Below, piece after piece: positions 29,201-37,053 of a stretch of DNA of 64,000 nt. Numbering within the stretch: the first letter of the stretch is position 1; every line of letters starts with the position of its first letter. Both the position numbers and the translations under genes were made by a program. Where the stretch lies: assembly GCF_004307015.1 (NCBI RefSeq), contig NZ_SIJL01000001.1, forward strand, positions 124,001-188,000, given 5' to 3'. Source of the DNA: Thermus thermamylovorans. Its GTDB lineage: Bacteria > Deinococcota > Deinococci > Deinococcales > Thermaceae. Under the pieces are notes generated by a model, which had not been told where the DNA came from, ran no database searches, and was given only the letters and a program-made list of their open reading frames with translations.

Positions 29201-29298
29201 GTCACCGGGTCCGGGAAGTCCAAGGCGGTGCGGTCGGGAAAGGACTTGAACCCCTGGAGGACCAGGCGGTCGATGCGCCAGGCTTCCCCTCCCCTCAT
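26260..29298 (-). CDS. smc: Chromosome segregation ATPase SMC
   Basis: Condensin ATPase that organises and segregates the nucleoid. The head motifs are G-P-N-G-A-G-K-S at 37-44, a C-terminal signature L-S-L-G-E-K-T where L-S-G-G is usual, and the Walker B L-A-V-L-D-E-V-D-A-A-L-D-E. Between them lie two long coiled-coil arms and a hinge near 430-590. At 1012 residues it is well short of the roughly 1150-1190 typical of bacterial SMC, so the arms are shorter. The coil includes a proline-rich break near residue 310. The frame continues upstream, but the ATG at 29298 overlapping the GerMN stop is the natural start. No scpA or scpB is adjacent. Confidence 0.93.
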   Translation of the reverse strand: MRGGEAWRIDRLVLQGFKSFPDRTALDFPDPVTGVIGPNGAGKSNLVEALRFVTGVRAQELRGQELRSLLFQGGEGRPPSGMAEVRLELSRGKERLVVERRIEGERSLLWLNGHPASAKALALRLAGTGLGRGGYAIVGQGEVGALLEAPEGVLLAHLEEAAGLRPVAEASRAAGERLEEAAALLEARERALSELKAQGERLGAEAERARRARALDLEVLALRRSLLLARQEEALAEMAKAKARLQALAQEEEALAAARQALEAERRALAEEEEGLRLRWERVRLALKEGEGLQGELRELSRVLRVLDRPPPPEPGPPVPVPPPPAPPRELRARLEKLRAEERRLQGERRRWEEAQRRHEAELARYEERLRAYREALGERQGLERELKEKEALLARLEAEAAERRRLEEALAELRAQAQAQKKEAERLRHLLETGADLQEGPRRVRGLPGVLGVVADLVRPQPGLELALEVALGPRLQWVVTEDEEAAKAAIARLKREGGRATFLPLTLLHPPSPPPTPKAPGLLGPAFRLARLALPGLPAETLLRVLLGDTLVFQDLEAALAYRRAGGRERLVTLEGDVLERSGALTGGRSRGGGETLLLRRRLEELQEEMARQEAEAQALAQALAAFAVKGLEAVRAEVAALRGRLRTPPPTPPQPPVPPGATWDETRLVGLEEERQALEAAIAQAEAHERWRLLEKAWGEWQEAQEEAARVRARMAELQERLQALLPLAQEAQGLEARLKEAQATRRRLQDREAEILARRNALLAEREGLHLLLARREALVEELSREVATLPETPRLPGTPRALQARLAQAEGERRALGPVNALAERELAELETRLRAQEGEVAEAREALKRLEEERRGVERAYGARLQESFRIFQEAFRKNAQALLGAQAEVRREGGGLRLLLVPAGKRTQDLRLLSLGEKTLGALAFLFALGELQGGLPLAVLDEVDAALDEANLLRFADFLASGRQFILVTHQKRTMEACHALYGVTAEGGASRVYAIRKEVALDP

Positions 29299-29792
29299 GG
29301 CCGGCGCACGGGCTCCCGCAGGTCCAGGTGGGCCAGGCCCACCCGGGGCTCCCCCTCCACCAGAAAGCGCACCTCCTCCCCTTGGGGGAAGGTGGCCAGG
29401 AGGGTGTAGGCCAGGCTGTAGAGGCGAAAGGCTTCCTGGGTGGCATCCAGCCCCTGGACGAAGTCCTTGGGCAGGTCCACCACCAGGCGCCCTCCTACCC
29501 GGTAAAGCCCCCGGGGGACCGGGGCCCCCAGGGCCTCGGCCCAGGCGGCCAGGGCCCGGCTCTCCCGGGTTTCCCCCGGCTCCAGGTCCAGGAGCAGGGA
29601 CTCCCGCAGGAAGCCCCGGGGGGGGTCCGGGCGGTAGAGGGTGAGGGCCAGCCGGTCGGGGGAGGCCTCCTCCCCGGGGGGCAGGGGCAGGGCGCCGGGG
29701 GTCTGGCCCCCTCGGGTCTGCCAGAAGACCAGGGCTCCCAGGAGGAAGGTCAGGAGGCCCAGGAGGTTCCAGAAGGTTAGGATCCGCCGCAT
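29295..29792 (-). CDS. Membrane-anchored GerMN-domain protein
   Basis: A 165-residue protein with one N-terminal membrane helix (about 5-25). The extracytoplasmic domain matches the GerMN fold: T-L-Y-R-P-D, V-P-R-G-L-Y-R-V-G-G-R-L-V-V-D-L, and E-A-F-R-L-Y-S-L-A-Y-T-L. GerMN proteins are thought to bind peptidoglycan or assist envelope enzymes; here it follows a cell-wall amidase by 3 bp, which fits. The stop overlaps the smc start in an ATGA junction. Confidence 0.8.
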   Translation of the reverse strand: MRRILTFWNLLGLLTFLLGALVFWQTRGGQTPGALPLPPGEEASPDRLALTLYRPDPPRGFLRESLLLDLEPGETRESRALAAWAEALGAPVPRGLYRVGGRLVVDLPKDFVQGLDATQEAFRLYSLAYTLLATFPQGEEVRFLVEGEPRVGLAHLDLREPVRRP

Positions 29793-29795
29793 CCT

Positions 29796-30941
29796 CTACT
29801 CCAGGTAGGCGCGTATGCCCTGGGCGATGGCCTCGGCCATCCCCTCCCGGGCCTCGGGGGTGCGGAGGCGGTCTAAACCCACCTCCAGGATCACCGCGGC
29901 CCCCGGCACATCGGTGAGGGCGTAGGGGCCCTCGGCGCGGGCCACCACGATGCCTAGGGCGGAAAAGGCCTCCTCCAGGGTGCGGGCCAGGCGGCGGGGA
30001 TCCCCGGCGAAGGCCCGGAGCAGGGCGGCCTGGGGAGGCGGGGCCGTGGCCAGGAGGGCCTCGGCGTTGCGCCCCAAGGGGTGGGACCGCGCCCGGGGCA
30101 GGTAGAGGTTCACCGCGCTCCCCTGGGTTACGTGGAGGGAAACCACCACCGAGGCCCGCTGGGCCTGCTCCAGGCGCTCCTCCAGGGAAAGGGTGCGGTC
30201 CTCCTGCCGGGTGAGGCGGCTCCCGGGGAGCCTCACGGCCACCCGCCGGGCTAGGTCCAGGGCCAGGTCCTTCTCCAGAAGCCCTTCCAGGGCGATCCCC
30301 GGGTCCTCTCCCCCGTGCCCGGGGTCCAGGAGGACCAGGGGCCTGGGCCGGGGCAGGGGGCCCCACTCCAGGGCCACCCGGCCCCCTCCCGGATAGTAGA
30401 GGCGGTCCGGGGGGGCCTCCAGGGGCAGGAAGAGCCCTAGAGCCTCCTGCCTGAGGCCGGCTCCCTCGCCCTGGGCCAGGAGGAAGAGGATCCCTTCCCC
30501 CCGCCAGAGGGCGTTCACCTCCCGGCTGAAGCGCAGGGTCCAGCGCCCCGCCTCCCGGTCCACCCCCAGGAGCCGGGCCCACGGGAGGGTGAGGAGGATG
30601 CCCTCCTGGACCCTCAGCTCCAGGCCAAGGGCCTCCGCCAGGGCCCGCAGGGGCACGTAGACCTCCCCCCCCCGGCGCCAGGCCGCTCCCTGGGCCGCTG
30701 CCTGGGCCTCCCCCTCCACCACGGGGAAGGCGCGGTAGCGGCTCCCCAGGCCCAGGGCCACCCGGTCCTCCCCCTGCCACAGGGCCAGGCCCAGGCCCTG
30801 GGCCAGGAGGCGCACCTCCCCGTAGGCCACCCCGCGGCCCCCAGGGTAGAGGGCTTCCCCGGTGAGGCTCCCCACCGTGAGGGGCCTCGGGGCTTGGCCC
30901 AGGGCGGGGAGGAGGAGAAAGACCAGGAGCCAGGCCCTCAT
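29796..30941 (-). CDS. N-acetylmuramoyl-L-alanine amidase (Amidase_3)
   Basis: Zinc hydrolase that removes stem peptides from peptidoglycan. The 381-residue protein begins with a signal peptide (first about 16 residues). It has an N-terminal copper-amine-oxidase-N-like/stalk domain (V-Y-V-P-L-R-A-L-A-E-A-L-G) and a catalytic domain from about 195 with D-P-G-H-G-G, G-L-L-E-K-D-L-A-L and S-L-H-V-T, supplying the His-Glu-His zinc site. The ATG overlaps the smpB stop (ATGA). Exported, acting at the envelope. Confidence 0.9.
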   Translation of the reverse strand: MRAWLLVFLLLPALGQAPRPLTVGSLTGEALYPGGRGVAYGEVRLLAQGLGLALWQGEDRVALGLGSRYRAFPVVEGEAQAAAQGAAWRRGGEVYVPLRALAEALGLELRVQEGILLTLPWARLLGVDREAGRWTLRFSREVNALWRGEGILFLLAQGEGAGLRQEALGLFLPLEAPPDRLYYPGGGRVALEWGPLPRPRPLVLLDPGHGGEDPGIALEGLLEKDLALDLARRVAVRLPGSRLTRQEDRTLSLEERLEQAQRASVVVSLHVTQGSAVNLYLPRARSHPLGRNAEALLATAPPPQAALLRAFAGDPRRLARTLEEAFSALGIVVARAEGPYALTDVPGAAVILEVGLDRLRTPEAREGMAEAIAQGIRAYLE

Positions 30942-31372
30942 AGCTCCTCCAGGGCCCGTTGCACCGCCCGCCTTTTGTCCTCCGCCCGCTTCTGGTAGTC
31001 CCGCTTGCCCCGGGCCAAGCCCAGGAGGACCTTGGCGTAGCCCCGCTCGTTGAAGTAGAGCCTGAGGGGCACCAGGGTGAGGCCCTTTTGCTCCACCTTG
31101 CCCCGAAGGCGGTGGAGCTGGTGGCGGTGGAGGAGGAGCTTGCGCCTCCTCCTGGGGTCCACGTTGGTGTAGGAGCCCTTCTCGTAGGGGGCGATGTAGA
31201 GGTTTTCCAGGAAGAGCTCGCCGTCGGCGAACTTGGCGAAGCTCCCGGTGAAGTCCACCTTCCCCGCCCGCAGGGACTTGACCTCCGTTCCCCGGAGGGC
31301 GATCCCCGCCTCGAGGGTTTCCAGGATCTCGTAATCGTGCCGTGCCCGGCGGTTCTCCAGCACGAGGGCCAT
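30938..31372 (-). CDS. smpB: SsrA-binding protein SmpB
   Basis: Binds tmRNA and brings it to stalled ribosomes. The 144-residue protein has the OB-barrel start E-N-R-R-A-R-H-D-Y-E-I-L-E-T, G-T-E-V-K-S-L-R and the basic C-terminal tail with K-R-D-Y-Q-K-R-A-E-D-K-R-R that reads the empty mRNA channel. The tmRNA gene itself is not in this window. Confidence 0.97.
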   Translation of the reverse strand: MALVLENRRARHDYEILETLEAGIALRGTEVKSLRAGKVDFTGSFAKFADGELFLENLYIAPYEKGSYTNVDPRRRRKLLLHRHQLHRLRGKVEQKGLTLVPLRLYFNERGYAKVLLGLARGKRDYQKRAEDKRRAVQRALEEL

Positions 31373-31373
31373 C

Positions 31374-32084
31374 TTACCAGAGGGGGTAGGCTCCCATGCG
31401 GCGGTGGCGGAGGATGGGGTAGCGGGCCCGGTACTCCTCCAGGAAACCCAGGTCCAGGTCCACCACGAGCAGGCCTTCCTCCCGCCTTAAGGCCAGGAGG
31501 CGCCCATCGGGGGCCACCGCCAGGGAGGGGCTGCCCGTGTCCGCCCGGTTGGCGAGGAGGAGGTAGGCCTGGTTCTCCGCGGCCCTGGCCCTGGCCAGGA
31601 CCGAAAGGAGCTCCCCGTACGCCCCGGGCCAGGCCGAGCCCACCAAAAAGACCTCGGCGCCCATCAAGGCGTAGCTGCGGAAGAGCTCGGGGAAGTCCAG
31701 GTCGTAGCAAAGGGCGAGTCCGAACCTGCGCCCCTCAAACGCCCACATCACCGGCCCTTCCCCGGGCTCGACGCCCTCCTCCCCCTCCTCCCCCGGGGCC
31801 AGGAAGGGGTGTACCTTGTCGTAAAAAGGGCCTTGGGGAAAAACGCCCAGCCGGTTCCTGGGACCTTGGGCCAGGAAGCCCGCCACCACCGCTAGGCGGT
31901 TTTCCCCGGCCAGGGCCTCGAGGGCTTGGGGAAGCCCTTCCTCTCCGCGCTTCCCCAGGATCAGCTCGGGGAGGAGGAGGGCCAAGGCCCCCTCCCCGCG
32001 AGCCCGGTGCACCAGGGGAACGAGGGCCTGGAGAAGCGCCGAAAGGCTTTCCCGCTTGGCTAGATGGGCTAAGGCCAGCCGCAC
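31374..32084 (-). CDS. Carbon-nitrogen hydrolase (nitrilase superfamily)
   Basis: The 236-residue protein keeps the catalytic triad of the superfamily: Glu40 in L-L-P-E-L, Lys90 in Y-D-K-V-H-P and Cys126 in A-L-C-Y-D-L-D-F-P-E. The cysteine context resembles amidase rather than true nitrile hydrolase branches. Substrate cannot be told from sequence. The GTG start at 32084 lies 1 bp after the bioY stop, and smpB begins 1 bp after its own stop, so all are in one transcription unit. Confidence 0.85.
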   Translation of the reverse strand: MRLALAHLAKRESLSALLQALVPLVHRARGEGALALLLPELILGKRGEEGLPQALEALAGENRLAVVAGFLAQGPRNRLGVFPQGPFYDKVHPFLAPGEEGEEGVEPGEGPVMWAFEGRRFGLALCYDLDFPELFRSYALMGAEVFLVGSAWPGAYGELLSVLARARAAENQAYLLLANRADTGSPSLAVAPDGRLLALRREEGLLVVDLDLGFLEEYRARYPILRHRRMGAYPLW

Positions 32085-32085
32085 G

Positions 32086-32691
32086 CTAGCGCCTGCCCAA
32101 TACCCTCCAGGCGGAGGGCAGGACCAAGGCTGCCATCCCTGCCTTCACCAGGTCTCCGGGGATGAAGGGGAAAAGCCCCATGGCCAAAAGGGCGCCGGTG
32201 CCGGCGAGCTTTCCCGCCCCCATGAGCCAGGCGGCGAGCCAGGGAAGCCCCACCAGGTAGAGGAGGGCATTCCCCGCCAGCATGGCCAGGAGGGTTCCTA
32301 AGAAACCTCGGTCCAGGCCGAAGCGCTCCACCAGTAACCCCACCAAGCCTGCCACCAAGGGGAAGGCCAGGAGGAAGCCCCCGGTGGGCCCGAGGATCTT
32401 GGCCAGACCCCCGGTTCCCCCGGCGAAGACGGGAAGCCCTATGGCGCCCTGGAGGAGGTAGGCCAAGAGGGCCAGGAACCCGAGGCGGCTACCCAAGGCT
32501 GCCCCCACCAGCAAGACCCCCAGGGTCTGCAGGGTGAGGGGCACGGGGGTGAAGGGGAGGGGCAGGGCAGCCTGGGCGGTGAGGGCCACCAGGAGGCTTC
32601 CTCCCAGAACCAGGGCCAGGTCGCGGCCCAGGGAGCGCCGGGGCCAGAAAGCTTTGGCCAGGGGGAGGTGGCTCAGGGATTCCGTCTTCAT
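32086..32691 (-). CDS. bioY: Biotin uptake substrate-specificity component BioY
   Basis: ECF-type S component that captures biotin. The 201-residue protein has about six hydrophobic helices and the family segments P-F-T-P-V-P-L-T-L-Q-T and G-P-T-G-G-F-L-L-A-F-P. The ATG at 32691 has GGAGG four bases upstream; the longer frame would begin inside the promoter. Energising BioM/N genes are not adjacent. A BirA-type operator covers its promoter. No biotin synthesis gene is nearby. Confidence 0.93.
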   Translation of the reverse strand: MKTESLSHLPLAKAFWPRRSLGRDLALVLGGSLLVALTAQAALPLPFTPVPLTLQTLGVLLVGAALGSRLGFLALLAYLLQGAIGLPVFAGGTGGLAKILGPTGGFLLAFPLVAGLVGLLVERFGLDRGFLGTLLAMLAGNALLYLVGLPWLAAWLMGAGKLAGTGALLAMGLFPFIPGDLVKAGMAALVLPSAWRVLGRR

Positions 32692-32719
32692 AAAACCTCC
32701 GCCGCCCTCTGGGGCGTTC

Positions 32720-32748
32720 GTCAACCAAGCTACCTGACCTTGGTTGAC
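32720..32748. promoter_or_regulatory. BirA-type biotin operator
   Basis: GTCAACCAAG and CTTGGTTGAC form perfect 10-bp arms with a 9-bp centre. In the usual notation this is GTCAACC-N15-GGTTGAC, close to the BirA consensus TTGTNAACC-N14/15-GGTTNACAA. It spans the -10 box and spacer of the bioY promoter. Confidence 0.75.
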
Positions 32749-32755
32749 GGGTCAA
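32727..32755 (-). promoter_or_regulatory. bioY promoter
   Basis: Minus-strand TTGACC (32755 to 32750) and TAGCTT (32732 to 32727), 17-bp spacer, start point near 32720. Confidence 0.6.
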
Positions 32756-32834
32756 GGGGGCCCCTGCCCCCCGGAAGGGAGCCCTCCCCTGACCTTTGCC
32801 CCTTCTGCCCCCCGGTCCCCCTGGGGTAAGGTAG

Positions 32835-33866
<1,032 letters not shown>

Positions 33867-35036
33867 ATGCGCACCCTGAAGGACCTGGAGGCCCGGGGCA
33901 AGCGGGTGCTGGTCCGGGTGGACTACAACGTGCCCATCCAAGGCGGGGCGGTCCAGGACGAGACCCGTATCCAGGAAAGCCTCCCCACCCTGCGCCACCT
34001 CCTGGACCAGGGGGCCTCCCTGGTCCTCCTCTCCCACCTGGGCCGGCCCAAGGGGCCGGACCCCAAGCACTCCCTGGCCCCGGTGGCCGAGGCCCTGGCC
34101 AAGCACCTTCCCGGGGTGCGCTTCCTCCCCTTCAGCCCCGGCTCAGAGGAGGCCCAGGCCGCGGTGCAGGGGCTGGTCCCGGGGGAGGTGGCCCTTTTGG
34201 AAAACGTGCGCTTTGAGCCGGGGGAGGAGAAGGACGACCCCGAGCTCGCCGCCCGTTACGCCCGCCTGGGGGAGGCCTTCGTCCTGGACGCCTTCGGCAG
34301 CGCCCACCGGGCCCACGCCAGCGTGGTGGGGGTGGCGAGGCTCCTGCCCTCCTTTGCGGGCTTCCTCATGGAAAAGGAGGTGCGGGCCCTCTCCCGCCTC
34401 CTCCACGATCCGGAGAGGCCCTACGCCGTGGTCCTCGGGGGGGCCAAGGTTTCGGACAAGATCGGGGTTTTGGAAAGCCTTCTCCCCCGCGTGGATCGTC
34501 TCCTCGTGGGTGGGGCCATGGCCTTCACCTTCCTCAAGGCCTTAGGCGGGGAGGTGGGGAGGAGCCTGGTGGAGGAGGACCGCCTGGATCTGGCCCGGGA
34601 TCTGCTCCGGCGGGCGGAGTCCCTGGGGGTCAAGGTGTACCTTCCCCTGGACGTGGTGGCCGCGGAACGGGTGGAGCCCGGGGTGGAGACCCGGGTCTTC
34701 CCCGCGGACGCCATCCCCGTCCCCTACATGGGCCTGGACATCGGCCCCAGGACCCAGGAGGCCTTCGCCGCGGCCCTCCAGGGGGCCAAGACGGTCTTCT
34801 GGAACGGGCCCATGGGGGTCTTCGAGGTGCCTCCCTTCGACGGGGGCACCCTCTTCGTGGGGCGGACCATCGCCGCCCTCGAGGGGGCCTTCACCGTGGT
34901 GGGGGGCGGGGACTCGGTGGCGGCGGTGAACCGCCTGGGCCTCAAGGAGCGCTTCGGCCACGTCTCCACCGGGGGCGGGGCCAGCCTGGAGTATCTGGAG
35001 AAGGGCACCCTGCCGGGGATCGAGGTCCTGAAGTAG
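33867..35036 (+). CDS. pgk: Phosphoglycerate kinase
   Basis: Transfers phosphate from 1,3-bisphosphoglycerate to ADP. The 389-residue monomer has the substrate motif V-R-V-D-Y-N-V-P at the start, [10 protein letters not shown], and the nucleotide segments [11 protein letters not shown] and N-G-P-M-G-V-F-E. It ends with the G-G-G-D-S-V-A and S-T-G-G-G-A-S-L-E loops. The pair gap-pgk has no intergenic space and is presumably translated by re-initiating ribosomes. Confidence 0.98.
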   Translation: MRTLKDLEARGKRVLVRVDYNVPIQGGAVQDETRIQESLPTLRHLLDQGASLVLLSHLGRPKGPDPKHSLAPVAEALAKHLPGVRFLPFSPGSEEAQAAVQGLVPGEVALLENVRFEPGEEKDDPELAARYARLGEAFVLDAFGSAHRAHASVVGVARLLPSFAGFLMEKEVRALSRLLHDPERPYAVVLGGAKVSDKIGVLESLLPRVDRLLVGGAMAFTFLKALGGEVGRSLVEEDRLDLARDLLRRAESLGVKVYLPLDVVAAERVEPGVETRVFPADAIPVPYMGLDIGPRTQEAFAAALQGAKTVFWNGPMGVFEVPPFDGGTLFVGRTIAALEGAFTVVGGGDSVAAVNRLGLKERFGHVSTGGGASLEYLEKGTLPGIEVLK

Positions 35037-35042
35037 GGCGGG

Positions 35043-35073
35043 GGGCGCCCTGTCCCAGGGGGGCAGGGCGCCC
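35043..35073 (+). terminator. Hairpin between pgk and tpiA
   Basis: GGGCGCCCTG and CAGGGCGCCC form a perfect 10-bp stem with an 11-nt loop. No real U-run follows. It occupies the space where the tpiA -35 box would be. Confidence 0.5.
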
Positions 35074-35074
35074 T

Positions 35075-35080
35075 TATGAT
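35075..35080 (+). promoter_or_regulatory. -10 element of tpiA
   Basis: TATGAT ends 6 nt before the ATG at 35087; leaderless type. Confidence 0.55.
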
Positions 35081-35086
35081 GGCCCT

Positions 35087-35839
35087 ATGCGCCGGGTACT
35101 GGTGGCGGGCAACTGGAAGATGCACAAGGTGCCCTCGGAGGCCCGGGTGTGGTTCGCCGAGTTGAAGCGGCTTCTCCCCCCCCTAGAGAGCGAGGCGGCG
35201 GTCCTCCCCGCCTTCCCCATCCTCCCCGCGGCCAAGGAGGTGCTTTCCGGCACCCAGGTGGCCTACGGGGCCCAGGACGTCTCCTCCCACCGGGAGGGGG
35301 CCTACACGGGGGAGGTCTCCGCCCGGATGCTGAAGGACCTGGGGTGCCGCTACGCCATCGTGGGCCACTCGGAAAGGCGGCGCTACCACGGGGAGACGGA
35401 CGCCCTGGTGGCGGAGAAGGCCAGGAGGCTTCTGGAGGAGGGCCTCACCCCCATCCTCTGCGTGGGGGAGCCCTTGGAGGTTAGGGAACGGGGGGAGGCG
35501 GTGCCCTACACCCTGGCCCAGCTCGGGGGGAGCCTGGAGGGGGTAAGCCCTCCGGGCCCCGAGGACCTGGTCATCGCCTACGAGCCCGTCTGGGCCATCG
35601 GCACCGGGCGAAACGCCACCCCGGAGGATGCGGAGGCCATGCACCAGGCCCTCCGCCAGGCCCTGGCGGAGCGGTACGGGGAGGGCTTCGCCCAGCGGGT
35701 GAGGATCCTCTACGGGGGAAGCGTGAACCCCCAGAACTTCGCCGACCTTCTCTCCATGCCCAACGTGGACGGGGGGCTGGTGGGCGGGGCCAGCCTGGAG
35801 CTTCCAAGCTTCCTCGCCCTCCTGCGCCTGGCCGGGTGA
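35087..35839 (+). CDS. tpiA: Triosephosphate isomerase
   Basis: Interconverts dihydroxyacetone phosphate and glyceraldehyde 3-phosphate. The 250-residue TIM barrel has N-W-K-M-H-K (Asn and Lys), V-G-H-S-E-R-R (catalytic His) and [11 protein letters not shown] (catalytic Glu). The phosphate loops Y-G-G-S-V and G-G-L-V-G-G-A-S-L are present. It is next to gap-pgk but has its own promoter. Confidence 0.98.
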   Translation: MRRVLVAGNWKMHKVPSEARVWFAELKRLLPPLESEAAVLPAFPILPAAKEVLSGTQVAYGAQDVSSHREGAYTGEVSARMLKDLGCRYAIVGHSERRRYHGETDALVAEKARRLLEEGLTPILCVGEPLEVRERGEAVPYTLAQLGGSLEGVSPPGPEDLVIAYEPVWAIGTGRNATPEDAEAMHQALRQALAERYGEGFAQRVRILYGGSVNPQNFADLLSMPNVDGGLVGGASLELPSFLALLRLAG

Positions 35840-35919
35840 GGCCACCCCTTGCGCCGCCCCCGGCCTTGCCTTATCCTTTCCCACAAGGCCCGCTAGGGCT
35901 CCAAAGCCAGGTCCCGTTG

Positions 35920-36051
35920 CCCTGGTGCCTGGGCGCGTAGTCCAGGCTTAAAGTGGGGAAGTCCGGTGCAAATCCGGCGCTGTCCCGCAACGGTAACCGG
36001 TCCAGCTTCGCGCCCCGCTTCGCAGGCCGGAAGCCCGAATACCTGCCAGGG
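35920..36051 (+). promoter_or_regulatory. Cobalamin (AdoCbl/MeCbl) riboswitch aptamer
   Basis: CCCTGG (35920-35925) and CCAGGG (36046-36051) close the RNA. Inside are the class landmarks: GTGGGGAAGTCCGGTGCAAA, the B12-box region GCTGTCCCGCAACGGTAA and the 3' segment AATACCTGCC. It precedes a B12 transport operon, as expected. The core is GC-rich but intact. Confidence 0.93.
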
Positions 36052-36121
36052 CCGCCCGCCAGACCCCAAGGCGGGCACCTCACGCGGATGGGGGAGCGAT
36101 GGGGGCTCCTGAGCCGTTTCT

Positions 36122-36146
36122 GCCCCTGCCGCTTTCCGGCGGGGGC
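36122..36146 (+). terminator. GC-rich hairpin in the riboswitch expression platform
   Basis: GCCCCTGCCG and CGGCGGGGGC form a 10-bp stem with one G-U pair, followed by TTTCCC. A weak terminator is possible. A further stem GCCCGCC/GGCGGGC lies at 36054-36076. Confidence 0.4.
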
Positions 36147-36150
36147 TTTC

Positions 36151-36194
36151 CCTACCTCCCCCGGGCCTGGCCCTAGCGGCCTTAGGGAGGTAGG
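36151..36194 (+). promoter_or_regulatory. btuF: Helix that sequesters the btuF ribosome-binding site
   Basis: CCTACCTCCC (36151-36160) is the exact complement of GGGAGGTAGG (36185-36194), which is the SD directly before the ATG at 36196. Formation of this 10-bp helix would block translation. This suggests that the cobalamin switch acts on ribosome access. Confidence 0.75.
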
Positions 36195-36195
36195 C

Positions 36196-37050
36196 ATGCG
36201 GAAGATCCTGGCGTTCCTTTCGGTCCTGCTGGCCCTGGCCTTCGCCTTTCCCCTCACCCTCACCGACGACCTGGGGCGTACGGTTACCGTCAAGGCACCC
36301 CCCAAGCGCATTGTCACCATGCTCCCCTCGGTGACGGAGACGGTCTGCGCCCTGGGGGCCTGCGAGCGCATCCTAGCCACCGACGACTACTCCGACTGGC
36401 CCGAGGGCGTGCGCCGCCTGCCCAAGGCCGGGGGGCTTTACAACCCCAACCCCGAGCTCATCGTCTCCCTCAGGCCCGACCTGGTCCTGGTCTCCAAGTA
36501 CGGCCGCCTCTACGAGACCCTGGAAAGGGCGGGCCTCGCCGTGTACGCGGTGCGCACGGAGACCTACGAGGACATCTTCCGCACCACCCGCACCCTGGGG
36601 CGCCTCCTGGGGATGGAGGCCCAGGCGGAGCGCCTGGTGGCCCAGATCCAGCGCCAGGTCTACGCGGAGGAGTCCCGGGCGGCCCGCTTCCAGGCCCGCC
36701 CCCGGGTCTACTACGAGATCGACCCCACCCCCTACACCGTGGGGCCGGAGAGCTTCATCGGGGTGCTCATCCAGAAGGCCCGGGGGGTGAACATCGTCCC
36801 CAGGGAGCTCGGCCTCTTCCCCAAGATCGCCCCCGAGTTCGTGGTGGAGAGGAACCCCGAGGTGATCGTGGCCACCTACCCGGGGGCCCTGGAGACCATC
36901 CGGGCCAGGCCCGGCTGGGGCCGGGTGCGGGCGGTGCAGCAGGGGCGGATCTGCGTCTTCACCGGGGAGCAGAACAACCTCCTCTCCCGCCCGGGCCCGC
37001 GGGTGGCCCAGGGGCTTAGGCTCCTGGTGGACTGCTTCCACGGGCGGTAG
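36196..37050 (+). CDS. btuF: Cobalamin ABC transporter substrate-binding protein
   Basis: Exported class III binding protein that captures corrinoids. The 284-residue protein has a signal peptide (first about 18 residues). The fold then shows T-D-D-L-G-R-T-V-T-V, K-R-I-V-T-M-L-P-S-V-T-E-T-V, L-R-P-D-L-V-L-V and N-P-E-V-I-V-A. No lipobox cysteine is evident at the signal end, so it may be anchored differently or held in the periplasm. It begins the riboswitch-controlled btuFCD operon. Siderophore binding is the alternative, but the riboswitch argues for B12. Confidence 0.9.
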   Translation: MRKILAFLSVLLALAFAFPLTLTDDLGRTVTVKAPPKRIVTMLPSVTETVCALGACERILATDDYSDWPEGVRRLPKAGGLYNPNPELIVSLRPDLVLVSKYGRLYETLERAGLAVYAVRTETYEDIFRTTRTLGRLLGMEAQAERLVAQIQRQVYAEESRAARFQARPRVYYEIDPTPYTVGPESFIGVLIQKARGVNIVPRELGLFPKIAPEFVVERNPEVIVATYPGALETIRARPGWGRVRAVQQGRICVFTGEQNNLLSRPGPRVAQGLRLLVDCFHGR

Positions 37051-37053
37051 GCG

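Noticed and set aside
29299-31710. Upstream in-frame extension of smc through the amidase and smpB genes (1816 codons in all)
   Set aside because: The extension has Pro/Gly/Arg-rich shadow composition. The SMC head begins at the ATG at 29298, which overlaps the GerMN stop.
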